A stretch of DNA of 64,000 nucleotides from Bermanella sp040371755. GTDB lineage: Bacteria > Pseudomonadota > Gammaproteobacteria > Pseudomonadales > Oceanobacteraceae. A program made the position numbers and the translations under genes. The number at the start of each line of letters is the position of its first letter. Within the stretch, counting starts at the first letter, position 1. The notes beneath the pieces are model-generated. The model was not told where the DNA came from and made no database searches. It saw nothing but the letters and a program-made list of their open reading frames with translations. This document shows, one piece after another, positions 1-8,955 of the stretch. The stretch covers positions 1 through 64,000 of the forward strand of contig NZ_BAABWE010000012.1 in assembly GCF_040371755.1 (NCBI RefSeq), read 5' to 3'.

Positions 1-101
1 ACCATCTCATCGACCTACTTTTGTAGCTAGCATCAGGGAAATAAAAGCCCGTAGCGAGCGCCAGTCAGACAAGGCACCCGCAGGGCTGCGAAGCTCATAA
101 A

Positions 102-170
102 GATTTTTAAGTGAGGCGCATAGCTCGCCTATGTAACGAGCCCTAATCAACAATTGAGATTATAAAAATC
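102..170 (-). repeat. Dispersed palindromic element, diverged copy E (downstream of glmS)
   Basis: Read on the minus strand this carries the same core as the elements at 31773, 50277 and 62626: CTCGTTACATAG, a short spacer, then CTATGCGCCTCAC. The inner stem is CATAG (119-123) with CTATG (129-133). An outer arm GATTTTTA (102-109) pairs exactly with TAAAAATC (163-170). The arm sequence differs from the other copies but keeps its complementarity. It lies about 120 bp past the glmS stop codon. Confidence 0.55.
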
Positions 171-199
171 CCGTCATGAGCGATGACTAGGGGAGGCGG

Positions 200-257
200 A
201 AAGATTGCGAAGCACTTGAGTGTATGTGGTTATACATGATGGTGCTGAGCAATCTTT
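200..257. repeat. Inverted repeat just downstream of glmS
   Basis: AAAGATTGC (200-208) pairs perfectly with GCAATCTTT (249-257). Inside, AGCAC (211-215) pairs with GTGCT (242-246), and TGTAT (221-225) pairs with ATACA (232-236). The structure sits about 30 bp after the glmS stop. It has no following U-run on the minus strand, so it is a poor intrinsic terminator. It may belong to the same family as copy E beside it. Confidence 0.45.
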
Positions 258-288
258 TCAACAATGCCTAGTCGAGCGCAATAGGGAT

Positions 289-2121
289 TTACTCCACGGT
301 AACGGACTTGGCTAGGTTCCTCGGCTGATCCACATCCGTCCCGCGAAGAACCGCCACATGATAACTCAACAACTGCAACGGAATGATGTACAAAATCGGT
401 TCCATTAAGTCACTGCATGATGGCATGGAAAGTACTTTCATATTATCTGTGCTTTGCACTTTTGCTTTTTCATCAGCGAACACATACAACTCGCCACCAC
501 GGGCGCGCACTTCTTCTAGGTTGGATTTCAGTTTATCCAACAATTCGTTTTGCGGAGCAACGGTGACGATTGGGGTGTCTTTATCCACCAGTGCCAATGG
601 GCCGTGTTTTAATTCACCGGCAGGGTAAGCTTCAGCATGAATGTACGAAATTTCTTTCAGTTTTAACGCACCTTCCATTGCAATCGGATACATAGAGCCA
701 CGACCTAGGAACAAGCCATTATGTTTTTCGGCAAAGCCTTGGGCTAGGACTTCGATGTCGTTATCCATGGCAATGGCTTGTTCGATGAGCTCTGGCAGTT
801 TTGCAAGGTCAGCCACGATTTCCTCTTCAACTTGATCTACCATGCCGTGACGACGACCAAGAGCGATGGTTAGTAGCATGAGGGCTACTAGTTGTGACGT
901 AAATGCTTTGGTGGAGGCCACGCCGATTTCTGGTCCGGCGTTGGTCATGATGGCTAAATCCGATTCCCGTACTAACGAAGATCCGGGTACATTACAAATG
1001 GTTAAGCTGGCTGTGAAGCCTAACTCTTTGGCTTTACGCAAGGCCGCTAGGGTGTCTGCGGTTTCACCTGATTGAGAAATGGTAATGAATAAACTGTTAG
1101 GTAAGGCAACCGTTTTACGGTAGCGGTATTCACTGGCCACTTCGATTTGGCAAGGAATACCCACTAAACTTTCAATCCAATATTTAGCAACCAAACCTGA
1201 GTGGTAAGAAGTACCGCAGGCAATAATTTGCACCGCTTGAGTTTGATCGAATACTTCTTTGGCTTTTATGCCAAAGGCTTGTTCTAATAAGCGGGTTTTA
1301 TTGATTCGACCTTCAAGACAGTTACGAATTACTTGCGGTTGTTCGTAAATTTCTTTCATCATGTAATGACGGAATTCACCTTTATCAGCGGCATCCATTT
1401 TGTGTTCAAACACAGAAACATCATGCACCACTTCAGCGTTGCTTTTATCCCATACGTGTACATGGTCGGTTGTGAGTTCCGCTACGTCCCCTTCATTTAA
1501 GAAGATGAAACGGTCGGTCACTTGCAATAGGGCAAGTTGGTCAGAGGCAATGAAATGCTCACCACTGCCTACACCAATGACTAAAGGAGAACCTTGTCGG
1601 GCGGCTACTAATTTACCCGGATGATCCGCACTAATCACTCCTAATGCATAGGCCCCATCTAAACGAAGAATGGTTTCTTTTACCGCATCGGTTAGCGATG
1701 AGGTTTTTTGCAGATTTTGGTGAATTAAGTGCACCACCACTTCGGTGTCGGTTTGCGATAAGAATTTGTAACCATCCCCTTTTAATTCTTCACGCAGTTC
1801 TTCATAGTTTTCGATGATGCCATTATGCACAATAGCAAGACGCTCACCGGACATGTGCGGGTGAGAGTTATCTTGTGATGGCTTACCATGGGTGGCCCAA
1901 CGAGTGTGAGCAATACCGATTTTGCCAGCAAATGGGTCCGCGGCTATGCCATCTTCTAGTTCTTTTACTTTACCCATACGACGACAACGCTGAATTTGGT
2001 TGTCAGTATTTAATACAGCTAAACCTGCGCTGTCGTAGCCGCGATATTCAAGACGTCGCAGACCTTCGACTAGTATTTCGTTTACGTCACGCTGGGCGAT
2101 ACCACCGACAATTCCGCACAT
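289..2121 (-). CDS. glmS: Glutamine--fructose-6-phosphate aminotransferase (isomerizing)
   Basis: Makes glucosamine-6-phosphate from fructose-6-phosphate and glutamine, the first step toward UDP-GlcNAc for peptidoglycan and LPS. The 610-residue product has the family length. It starts MCGIVGG, so Cys2 is the amidotransferase nucleophile after Met removal. A class II glutaminase domain fills about residues 1-240, with GYDSAGLA and HTRWATHG. Two SIS sugar-isomerase domains follow, with IIACGTSYHSG near residue 300 and ISQSGETADT. The C-terminus keeps PRNLAKSVTVE, including the Schiff-base lysine region. AAGGA precedes the ATG. It lies 150 bp downstream of glmU on the same strand and is probably cotranscribed with it. 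Confidence 0.98.
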   Translation of the reverse strand: MCGIVGGIAQRDVNEILVEGLRRLEYRGYDSAGLAVLNTDNQIQRCRRMGKVKELEDGIAADPFAGKIGIAHTRWATHGKPSQDNSHPHMSGERLAIVHNGIIENYEELREELKGDGYKFLSQTDTEVVVHLIHQNLQKTSSLTDAVKETILRLDGAYALGVISADHPGKLVAARQGSPLVIGVGSGEHFIASDQLALLQVTDRFIFLNEGDVAELTTDHVHVWDKSNAEVVHDVSVFEHKMDAADKGEFRHYMMKEIYEQPQVIRNCLEGRINKTRLLEQAFGIKAKEVFDQTQAVQIIACGTSYHSGLVAKYWIESLVGIPCQIEVASEYRYRKTVALPNSLFITISQSGETADTLAALRKAKELGFTASLTICNVPGSSLVRESDLAIMTNAGPEIGVASTKAFTSQLVALMLLTIALGRRHGMVDQVEEEIVADLAKLPELIEQAIAMDNDIEVLAQGFAEKHNGLFLGRGSMYPIAMEGALKLKEISYIHAEAYPAGELKHGPLALVDKDTPIVTVAPQNELLDKLKSNLEEVRARGGELYVFADEKAKVQSTDNMKVLSMPSCSDLMEPILYIIPLQLLSYHVAVLRGTDVDQPRNLAKSVTVE

Positions 2122-2271
2122 ATCTTTAATTCCTTGCTTATTGGAAAACGGGAGATGTGAGACTCTGTAAAGTCATCTTTTTTCCCTCGTTTTCCTTTTT
2201 ATTCTTTTATTCAGTAATTTGTTAGGAGTTTGTGAATCATTTTGCTCATCTCACATATTCCATCCAGCGTC

Positions 2272-3642
2272 TTACTTTTTGGCTGGTCGCTGCCATTTCA
2301 AATTAACCTGCTTACCACGAGCCACTGCTAGTTTGTCAGCTTCAACTTCTTTGGTAATGGTGGAGCCTGCTGCTACGGTTGCGCCATCACCAATTTTAAC
2401 TGGTGCCACTAGTGCTGAATTAGAGCCTACAAATGCGTTGTCGCCAATTTCGGTTTTAAATTTATTCACACCATCATAATTACAGGTAATGGTGCCTGCG
2501 CCAATATTGGCATTTTTACCTATGATGGCATCACCAATGTAGGTCAGGTGATTCACCTTGCTGCCTTCGCCAATGATGGATTTTTTCACTTCGCAGAAGT
2601 TGCCCACTTTTGCACCGTTTTCTAAAACCGCGCCAGGGCGTAAGCGAGCATAAGGACCAATATCACAACCATCTTTCACTAAGGCGTCTTCTAAATGACT
2701 AAAGGCTTTTACTTTTGTACCGGCTGCAAGGGATGTATTTTTGATAATGCAGTTAGCTTCAATCGTGACGCCATCACCAATAATTACATCACCTTCTAAA
2801 ATAACATTCACATCAATGACTACATCACGCCCTACGGTAACACCAGTTGAGTTACCTAGACGAATGTCCAAGCGGGCAGGGTCTAATACTGTTACCCCTT
2901 GGGCCATTAAATCGGATACCAAACGTGCCTGATTCCAACGTTCGAGTTCTGCTTGTTGTGCGCGGTTATTCACGCCAAAAGTTTCTTCGGCATATTTAGG
3001 CTGAATAGTTTGTACGTCAATACCTGCATTAACCGACATGGCAATAACATCGGTTAAATAATATTCACCTTGTGCGTTATCGTTCGATAATTGCGGTAAC
3101 CATTCATGTAGTTTTTCAGTCGGCACAGACAAAATGCCGGTATTGCATTCTTGAATAGTCAACTCGGATTCGTTTGCGTCTTTGTGCTCAACGATGGCTT
3201 TCACTTTGTTATTGGCATCACGGACAATACGGCCATAACCCGTTGGGTCATCCATGTTAACGGTTAATAAGCCCACGTTTCCACTTTTGCAGATGTCGAT
3301 TAGTGACGCCAACGTGTTGGGTTGTATTAGCGGTACATCACCATACAAAATTAACGTGACGCCTGCAGGTGCTAGGTTATCTAGGGCCATCATAACCGCA
3401 TGACCTGTGCCTTTTTGCTCTGTTTGCAAAGCAAATTGAATACCTGCTTGTTGGCTAAACTGGGTTTTTACTTGATCAGCCCCATGACCGACCACCACGT
3501 GCATGGCATCCGCCTGAACCTGTGCAGCGGCATCAATAACATGGCCTAACATGGGCTTGCCAGCAATTGGGTGTAATACTTTGGGAAGGTCGGATTTCAT
3601 ACGGGAACCTTGTCCCGCTGCTAAGATAACCACATCTATCAT
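2272..3642 (-). CDS. glmU: Bifunctional GlmU: N-acetylglucosamine-1-phosphate uridyltransferase / glucosamine-1-phosphate acetyltransferase
   Basis: Carries out the last two steps to UDP-GlcNAc: acetyl transfer to GlcN-1-P, then uridylyl transfer. The 456-residue length matches E. coli GlmU. The N-terminal pyrophosphorylase domain (about 1-225) begins with LAAGQGSRMKSDLPKVLH, the nucleotide-binding signature, and contains YGDVPLI. From about residue 250 hexapeptide repeats form the left-handed beta-helix acetyltransferase domain. VNHLTYIGD carries the catalytic histidine. In related bacteria glmU lies next to atpC; here an accessory block of about 7.5 kb separates them. Confidence 0.98.
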   Translation of the reverse strand: MIDVVILAAGQGSRMKSDLPKVLHPIAGKPMLGHVIDAAAQVQADAMHVVVGHGADQVKTQFSQQAGIQFALQTEQKGTGHAVMMALDNLAPAGVTLILYGDVPLIQPNTLASLIDICKSGNVGLLTVNMDDPTGYGRIVRDANNKVKAIVEHKDANESELTIQECNTGILSVPTEKLHEWLPQLSNDNAQGEYYLTDVIAMSVNAGIDVQTIQPKYAEETFGVNNRAQQAELERWNQARLVSDLMAQGVTVLDPARLDIRLGNSTGVTVGRDVVIDVNVILEGDVIIGDGVTIEANCIIKNTSLAAGTKVKAFSHLEDALVKDGCDIGPYARLRPGAVLENGAKVGNFCEVKKSIIGEGSKVNHLTYIGDAIIGKNANIGAGTITCNYDGVNKFKTEIGDNAFVGSNSALVAPVKIGDGATVAAGSTITKEVEADKLAVARGKQVNLKWQRPAKK

Positions 3643-3790
3643 TGTTTTTTCTTTGCTCCTTGCATGGTCGTACCTTCATATAGGCCATTAATTTGAGACC
3701 ATGTGTCAATTTTGCACTGACAGTTATTAAAGGGGATTACTCAGTTTATTGAGTTTGATAGAATTTACAATCCACTTTGTCACAAAAAAA

Positions 3791-4534
3791 ATGACAACCA
3801 TGAATTTAAATGCCTTGAAACACTTAGACCTAAGCGAACGAGAAATCACGCTTTATCATAACTTAGTCATCCTAGGTCCAACTTCAATCCGTGACCTAGC
3901 AGCAAAAGCAGGTTTAAACCGTGGTACCACTTACGAGACATTAAAAGTATTAGTTAGCAAAGGCATGGTGAATTATTTACCAAAAGGTAAGCGTCGTATT
4001 TTTCAAGCAGAAGCACCCGAGCGACTAATTGATTTAGCCGAACAAAAACGCCAGCACTTAGAGCAAACTCTAATTGATTTGAAAACCGACATCATTCCCG
4101 AGTTAAAACATTTAAAAACGGATATGGTCGCGGGCAATGTACGCTTTTATGAGGGAGATGATGGTGTAGAGCTGGTGCTCAGAGATATTTTAAGCAGTGT
4201 AGATCGCAGTAAAACCAAACGATATTCCGTTATTTCCACTCAGGCATTACGTGAGCACTTGTATCGGCCGTTCCCTAATTTTACCAAACAACGTGTGGCT
4301 AAAAATATCAATGTGCGGGTAATCGCCATAGGTGACGGTGGTGACGAAGCCGAACTAGCAGAACGTAAATGGCTAAAAGGAAAGGGAGATGCATCGTATA
4401 TTGCCATCTATCCGCCTAAAGTCGCCATGATTTCGTTAGCTGATAACAACTACCCTGTGGTAGTTGTAATTGATAGTGATGCCATTGCAGGCACGCAACA
4501 GATGATGTTTGACACCTTGTGGGCTGGGCTTTAG
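3791..4534 (+). CDS. TrmB-family helix-turn-helix transcriptional regulator
   Basis: The N-terminal winged HTH (SEREITLYHNLVILG, then IRDLAAKAGLNRGTTYETLK) matches TrmB-type regulators. It is followed by a likely dimerising coiled coil (LAEQKRQHLEQTLIDLKTD) and a C-terminal ligand-sensing domain of the phospholipase-D-like fold seen in TrmB proteins. The frame can open at TTG 3749. ATG 3791 or 3800 gives a family-like N-terminus, so 3791 was chosen, although AGGGG at 3731 would suit the TTG. The gene is divergent from glmU, so it may control the glmU-glmS unit or the adjacent block. The ligand cannot be told from sequence. Confidence 0.8.
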   Translation: MTTMNLNALKHLDLSEREITLYHNLVILGPTSIRDLAAKAGLNRGTTYETLKVLVSKGMVNYLPKGKRRIFQAEAPERLIDLAEQKRQHLEQTLIDLKTDIIPELKHLKTDMVAGNVRFYEGDDGVELVLRDILSSVDRSKTKRYSVISTQALREHLYRPFPNFTKQRVAKNINVRVIAIGDGGDEAELAERKWLKGKGDASYIAIYPPKVAMISLADNNYPVVVVIDSDAIAGTQQMMFDTLWAGL

Positions 4535-4685
4535 TTAGCGGATATACCCTCACTTTTATGTTCACAACTATGACCTGCTTGGCTGATAACCGCTATCTTA
4601 TGGTGGTAGCTAGTAGTGGTGCTAGCACAGGCACCTAGCAAATAATGTTCATTTTTTAGGCCTAAAGCTATCTTCTACAACTTCT

Positions 4686-6287
4686 TCAACTATCACATAT
4701 TTCTTTTTTCATTGACTCTAAGTTGTATGTCATAAAACCTGCTTCCCCAAAAACATCCGTACCATTTAGGTAATAAACCCCAGACTTTTCATTTGGATTA
4801 AATATTTCGTAACCCAATAATTTAGCTATTTCATGACTGATCAAATAATGATTACTCATACAACCAAACTCTTGTTTTAATCGCTGAGCTTCACCTTCTG
4901 GTAAATTCGGGCCGTAAAATAAAAAGGGGACTCGCGCCATATCTATATCTACGGCATTGTGGCCAAAACGCCCCCCTTGGCCCGTAAGTTCCCCATGATC
5001 AGGGACAAAGAAGATATAGGTTGGCTTACCTGATTTTTGGAAGAACTCATATATGTCTGCAATGACTTTTTGTGTATATAGCACAGAATTATCGTAACTG
5101 TTTAATGTATATTCTGCATATGACTGCCCTTCAACAGGGAATACCGTCTGTGATTCGGGGTAGTTATCAACATACGGTACATGAGTGCTCCGCATATGTA
5201 GAGTTATAAATTGAGGTTGGTCATAGTTTAGGTTTAGTGATTTTAACTCCATAAGTAGGCGATCATCATACTTACTATCATAGTGGCTTAAATGTTTGTT
5301 TTCTTTCCATGTATCAATATCCGCCAATGAAAATGCATATGTTAAGCCTCCTGCATTTTTTTGAGTGGTTATATAATGTGTTTCATAACCTGATTGTTTG
5401 GCTAAACGGTAAAGCGCCGCATCCATCTTACTAATATGAGCAGCATTATCAGGCTCATAAACACCATTATAAAATAATGTGAGGGATACCCGAGTGGAAA
5501 CTGCACTGGATATCGCTGGGATGTAAAAGAAGGCCGGATCAGATGCATAAGGCATCAAATCAGGGGTGGTTTTCCGAGCATAACCAAAAAGCTCCATATT
5601 GAGATCACTCAGGCTCTCTCCCATGAGAATGACTATATTTGCCTTATCAGTTAACGTTTTAGTGATCTCATAAGGTTGATATACAGGCATCTCTTTACGC
5701 AAACCTACCAATATTTTTAACTGTCGCGCAGTAAAAAATGACACACTGTACAGGCCATTTTTAACCGCCGAGTGAGCGATATTCGGTTGGAACTTTTGTG
5801 ATGCTTTCGCATTTAAAGATTGTATAAATGGCAAGATTAAAATAAGTACAAATACAGCCCAGCTATAGCGAAAAGTGTAACTCTCTAAGTGGTACTTTTT
5901 ATAGGTATAAAACGCGACTCCATAAAAAAACAGGGTCAAACCAAACACTGGCAGTAAAAATTTTAGGCTATCGGTAAAGCCAATGATCGTATCATGCACC
6001 TCTCCCATCATTAACACTATATCAAACGCACTGTAAAAGCCTCCAAAGTATTGGAAGTACATAAGCTGCGTAGCTTGCATCAATGCTAAAGCAAGTAATA
6101 CCACTTGATTAAACCGAGGTGTTGGGCTCAATAACATGGATACCATTAACACCAAAGTAATCAAAATACTCTTAAAATCATATCCCGCTAAATAATTTTT
6201 ATTGAATACGCCGTAAATAAGGTCAGGAAGAATAACCAACGCCCACAAGGACAAGAGTACTAAAAGAGTATTTTTCAGTTTGAGCAC
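4686..6287 (-). CDS. Membrane phosphoethanolamine transferase-like protein (sulfatase/alkaline phosphatase fold)
   Basis: A 533-residue inner-membrane enzyme. Five hydrophobic segments (about 7-25, 39-55, 61-82, 110-128, 141-157) precede a periplasmic domain of the EptA/CptA/LTA-synthase superfamily. Metal-ligand motifs are MGES (about 222-225), VPDHGE and GHNAVDIDMARVPFLFYGP. The nucleophile should be a Ser/Thr in SAVSTRVSL (261-269). There is no C/S-x-P-x-R sulfatase motif, so it is not a formylglycine sulfatase. Likely role: transfer of phosphoethanolamine or a related head group to lipid A or another envelope glycan. The acceptor is unknown. It is monocistronic, with a long AT-rich leader upstream. 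Confidence 0.85.
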   Translation of the reverse strand: MLKLKNTLLVLLSLWALVILPDLIYGVFNKNYLAGYDFKSILITLVLMVSMLLSPTPRFNQVVLLALALMQATQLMYFQYFGGFYSAFDIVLMMGEVHDTIIGFTDSLKFLLPVFGLTLFFYGVAFYTYKKYHLESYTFRYSWAVFVLILILPFIQSLNAKASQKFQPNIAHSAVKNGLYSVSFFTARQLKILVGLRKEMPVYQPYEITKTLTDKANIVILMGESLSDLNMELFGYARKTTPDLMPYASDPAFFYIPAISSAVSTRVSLTLFYNGVYEPDNAAHISKMDAALYRLAKQSGYETHYITTQKNAGGLTYAFSLADIDTWKENKHLSHYDSKYDDRLLMELKSLNLNYDQPQFITLHMRSTHVPYVDNYPESQTVFPVEGQSYAEYTLNSYDNSVLYTQKVIADIYEFFQKSGKPTYIFFVPDHGELTGQGGRFGHNAVDIDMARVPFLFYGPNLPEGEAQRLKQEFGCMSNHYLISHEIAKLLGYEIFNPNEKSGVYYLNGTDVFGEAGFMTYNLESMKKEICDS

Positions 6288-6974
6288 AAGCCATTCTCGA
6301 TATTAACTTAACGCGGCTATTATAAAGAAAATGTTACAAAACATCCCGCTTTATGCTTAGCAAAATATCTAAGCGCATAATCCTTCTAACCGATGTGACA
6401 GGTGTAAATGTACAGCTCTATACGAAAAGAGGTATTAATCGACTTTAATATGAATAATAAGTGGCACTCAAAACACATGAGGCGCTTTAGAGATCATGTA
6501 CGAATGTCGGCCATATTAATGCATCCCTATTTCAATTCACTGCGATGTAAAGAAGCACTTTCAATTGATTTCAAACCCTGCTTTTAATAACGAACCCTAG
6601 GCCAGCATATACCACAAAGGAAAACGATACGTTTTTGATAATTTGATACAAGTAATCAAAAGCACTGTCCGTGTTACTAACATCATTAATTATGCTTACT
6701 TAGCTTTGATCCATTACAACATTTCATATGATCAATTAAAACGATAACGCACATTAGTCACTACTGTTTGAAGTTGGTTGCGGAGGATAATACCGCTTGA
6801 TCGGAAGCAAAGGTCAAGACCCCACCTTGATTTGCTTAACTTGAGCGTTTGCATCACTCAAGTTGAGATCGCAATCTCCTCTTTAATAGGGTAAATATCT
6901 GAGTCGAATACTGTGCTCTCTTTTTGCAATGCACACACTAAAGTAGAAATAAGACGATATTCCGTGGTTTGCAC
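6288..6974. other. Long AT-rich intergenic region with a cluster of hairpins
   Basis: About 690 bp without a convincing gene. It contains the promoter side of the minus-strand membrane transferase and the downstream side of the FGE-like gene. The recognisable structure is three consecutive hairpins at 6805-6878, listed separately. A 45-codon reading frame at 6450-6587 has no good ribosome-binding site and no recognisable motif. Confidence 0.5.
6805..6878. repeat. Three consecutive hairpins
   Basis: Hairpin 1: AAGCAAA (6805-6811) plus TCAAG (6814-6818) pairs with CTTGATTTGCTT (6826-6837), with a GG bulge. Hairpin 2: AACTTGAG (6838-6845) pairs perfectly with CTCAAGTT (6857-6864). Hairpin 3: GAGAT (6865-6869) pairs with ATCTC (6874-6878) around a CGCA loop, followed by CTCTTTAAT on the plus strand. 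The hairpins abut one another, which is suggestive of a structured RNA or the 3' end of one. No known RNA family was recognised. Confidence 0.45.
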
Positions 6975-7742
6975 TTATTTAGCCTTAGCCACCAAGCGGA
7001 ACCCTGCAATATCATTTTTTGCATTCAAGCGACTCGCTGAGCGTGCCATGGTTTGGCCACTGAACCAGCTTGAGCCACGTAATACACGGCGCTCACCCAC
7101 TTTTGGTCCTTCTGGATCTGTGACTTTAGTTGTTGGATACTCACCATAGTAGTCACTAACCATTTCCCAAACATTACCATGCATATCAAACAACCCCCAG
7201 TGATTAGCTTGATAACTGGCTACAGGTTTTGGTCCCTTAGCTCGCGCCCCCACCTCACATTCTCCGTAAGGATCAAGTGCCTTAAAATTTGCGTGTGAAG
7301 CTTTTAAACATTTACCTGTTGAAAACGGCGTCTTCGTTCCCGCCCTTGCTGCATATTCCCACTGCGCTTCTGTGGGTAGATGATAACTGTATTGAGTATC
7401 TTGTTGGTTGAGCTTTTCGATGAATGCTTGAATCCATTCAAATTTAACTCGATTGACAGGGCATTGCTGCCCACAGTTTCGATGGCTGGATGGATCCCCC
7501 TGCATTAGAGTGACCCATTGCTTTCGTGTGACCTCTGTGGTTTGCAACCAGAAATTTTTGCTTATAAGAACAGGATGCTGACGTTCATCTTCTCTGCGAC
7601 CAAGCTCAACCTCTGGACTACCCATCAAGAATTCACCTGCCTTAATTTGAACAAACTCCATTCCTAAAAAGTTACTTATCTTATCTTGTGCCATCGCACC
7701 AAAAGACACACCAACTAAAATAAGACCTAACAAGACATTCAT
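6975..7742 (-). CDS. Secreted formylglycine-generating-enzyme (SUMF1/FGE) fold protein
   Basis: Begins with a cleavable signal peptide (MNVLLGLILVGVSFGAMA) and then an FGE-sulfatase/SUMF1 domain over most of the protein. Signatures are FLMGSP, TTEVTRKQW, YHLPTEAQWEYAARAG, WGLFDMHGNVWEM, RVLRGSSW and the terminal AGFRLVAKAK. The frame extends to a TTG at 7751; ATG 7742 is preferred. The family includes true formylglycine-generating enzymes as well as structural and other oxidative paralogues. No sulfatase with a C/S-x-P-x-R site lies in this window, so conversion of a sulfatase is not supported by context. It acts in the periplasm or outside the cell. Confidence 0.85.
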   Translation of the reverse strand: MNVLLGLILVGVSFGAMAQDKISNFLGMEFVQIKAGEFLMGSPEVELGRREDERQHPVLISKNFWLQTTEVTRKQWVTLMQGDPSSHRNCGQQCPVNRVKFEWIQAFIEKLNQQDTQYSYHLPTEAQWEYAARAGTKTPFSTGKCLKASHANFKALDPYGECEVGARAKGPKPVASYQANHWGLFDMHGNVWEMVSDYYGEYPTTKVTDPEGPKVGERRVLRGSSWFSGQTMARSASRLNAKNDIAGFRLVAKAK

Positions 7743-7784
7743 AGCAACCAACCAACGTAATTGAAGTAATCATTAAAGCAAAAA

Positions 7785-7813
7785 AAAACACCGTGAGGCT
7801 ATCACGGTGTTTT
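7785..7813 (-). terminator. Intrinsic terminator of the SGNH hydrolase gene
   Basis: ACACCGTGA (7788-7796) pairs with TCACGGTGT (7802-7810). On the minus strand the stem is followed by a long U-run (A-run 7781-7788 on plus). It lies 20 bp past the SGNH hydrolase stop. Flanking T's on the other side could also make it work in the plus direction. Confidence 0.85.
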
Positions 7814-7833
7814 CTTTTCAATAAAGCGGAATC

Positions 7834-8502
7834 TTAGTTAAGTTCAGCTTTAATTAGATCAGCCAGCACACGTGAACCCGCTGCAGTTGGGTGAATGCCA
7901 TCGCTACTGATATAACGCCATTCGTTACCTTGGAAGCTTGCACGAGTATCGATGAAATCAATGCCCATAGCTGGGTAGTTAGCCGCTTTATAATTTGCTG
8001 ACTCTAGGTTAATTGCATTGTTGTTTTCATCTTCAGTGTAGTAGTAACCAAGGAAGATAATTTGATCCATACCATCGTCTTGCATATCAGAAACCATACC
8101 TGCAATGGCTTCTTCCACATCAGCCAATACACCAGAAACACAAGCTGAAGTTGAGCAATCACCGCCGTCGCCTAATAGGAAGTCGTTACCACCACCGTTA
8201 AAGATCACTGTATCAATACCCGTCTTAGAAGCTCGGTCGTATTGACGAGGAATACGGTAATAACTAGAGCAGATCAAGTTACCACCCAGCATTTGGCAGC
8301 CACTACGTGCATGAGTGTCAATTTCTTCGTTTAGGTCATCTTCAAGGTAAGAGTGGATATCACCAGACAGTGCGAATATTGAATCGCCCACAATCATTTT
8401 TGATGGGCCATTGCTACCACCGCCACCACCACCGATGGCATTAGCACCAGAAACAAGAGCAAAAGAGAAAGCGGCTAGCATTACATTTTTTAGGCTAAGC
8501 AT
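7834..8502 (-). CDS. Secreted SGNH/GDSL-family hydrolase
   Basis: A 222-residue protein with a signal peptide (MLSLKNVMLAAFSFALVSGANA), a short glycine linker, then an SGNH esterase/lipase domain. Block I is VGDSIFA (nucleophilic Ser), block III is NGGGNDF (oxyanion-hole Asn), and block V is SDGIHPTAAG (catalytic Asp and His). The expected role is hydrolysis of an ester, such as acetyl, acyl or lipid, in the periplasm or medium. The substrate is not evident. It has its own terminator, and GAGAGGGA lies upstream of the ATG. Confidence 0.85.
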   Translation of the reverse strand: MLSLKNVMLAAFSFALVSGANAIGGGGGGSNGPSKMIVGDSIFALSGDIHSYLEDDLNEEIDTHARSGCQMLGGNLICSSYYRIPRQYDRASKTGIDTVIFNGGGNDFLLGDGGDCSTSACVSGVLADVEEAIAGMVSDMQDDGMDQIIFLGYYYTEDENNNAINLESANYKAANYPAMGIDFIDTRASFQGNEWRYISSDGIHPTAAGSRVLADLIKAELN

Positions 8503-8955
8503 GAGAGGGAACCTTCATAGTTTTTGTTATATTTAATTATTATTGTGTGCGATCTTTTCTTTATTCTTATCATTTCTCGCTGATTAAATATTAAACAACA
8601 GGAAATTAGGTGGCAATTTTAACCGACTAATTTTTTTAAAAAGTGTAACACTAGTGACAACTTACAAATCTAGCTAAACAAATCTTACTTAAGTGCTAGA
8701 TAGAATTTATCAAAAAATAAGTAATGGCCTGTAATGACCAAAAAGTGCATGATCAACTTCCAAATTTGTTAGAATAATTTCAAATAAAAACAAAATAGTT
8801 TAAGTTCTTTCATTCCATTATTGGTCTGACCCGTGGTTTTTAGGTCTTTTTTTGACTAAAAAGACAATTAGTCAGTAATAAAGCGACATATTCTTAATAA
8901 AAATGACATTTTGATCAATTGGGTAGCTGAAAATTATCAACAGATAGATTAAGTT
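8503..8955. promoter_or_regulatory. AT-rich divergent regulatory region with an inverted repeat
   Basis: About 450 bp between the divergent SGNH hydrolase gene and the first unknown secreted-protein gene. It is strongly AT-rich and contains TGACTAA (8853-8859), 8 bp, then TTAGTCA (8868-8874), a perfect dyad of the size of a dimeric operator, about 80 bp before the start at 8956. No gene is seen. Confidence 0.4.

Noticed and set aside
4686..6287. Formylglycine-dependent sulfatase paired with the FGE-like gene
   Set aside because: The C/S-x-P-x-R motif is absent; membrane helices and the GES and DHGE motifs fit the phosphoethanolamine transferase group instead.
6450..6587. 45-codon reading frame (MNNKWHSKHM...)
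   Set aside because: No nearby ribosome-binding site, no recognisable motif, and its length is ordinary for chance in this region.
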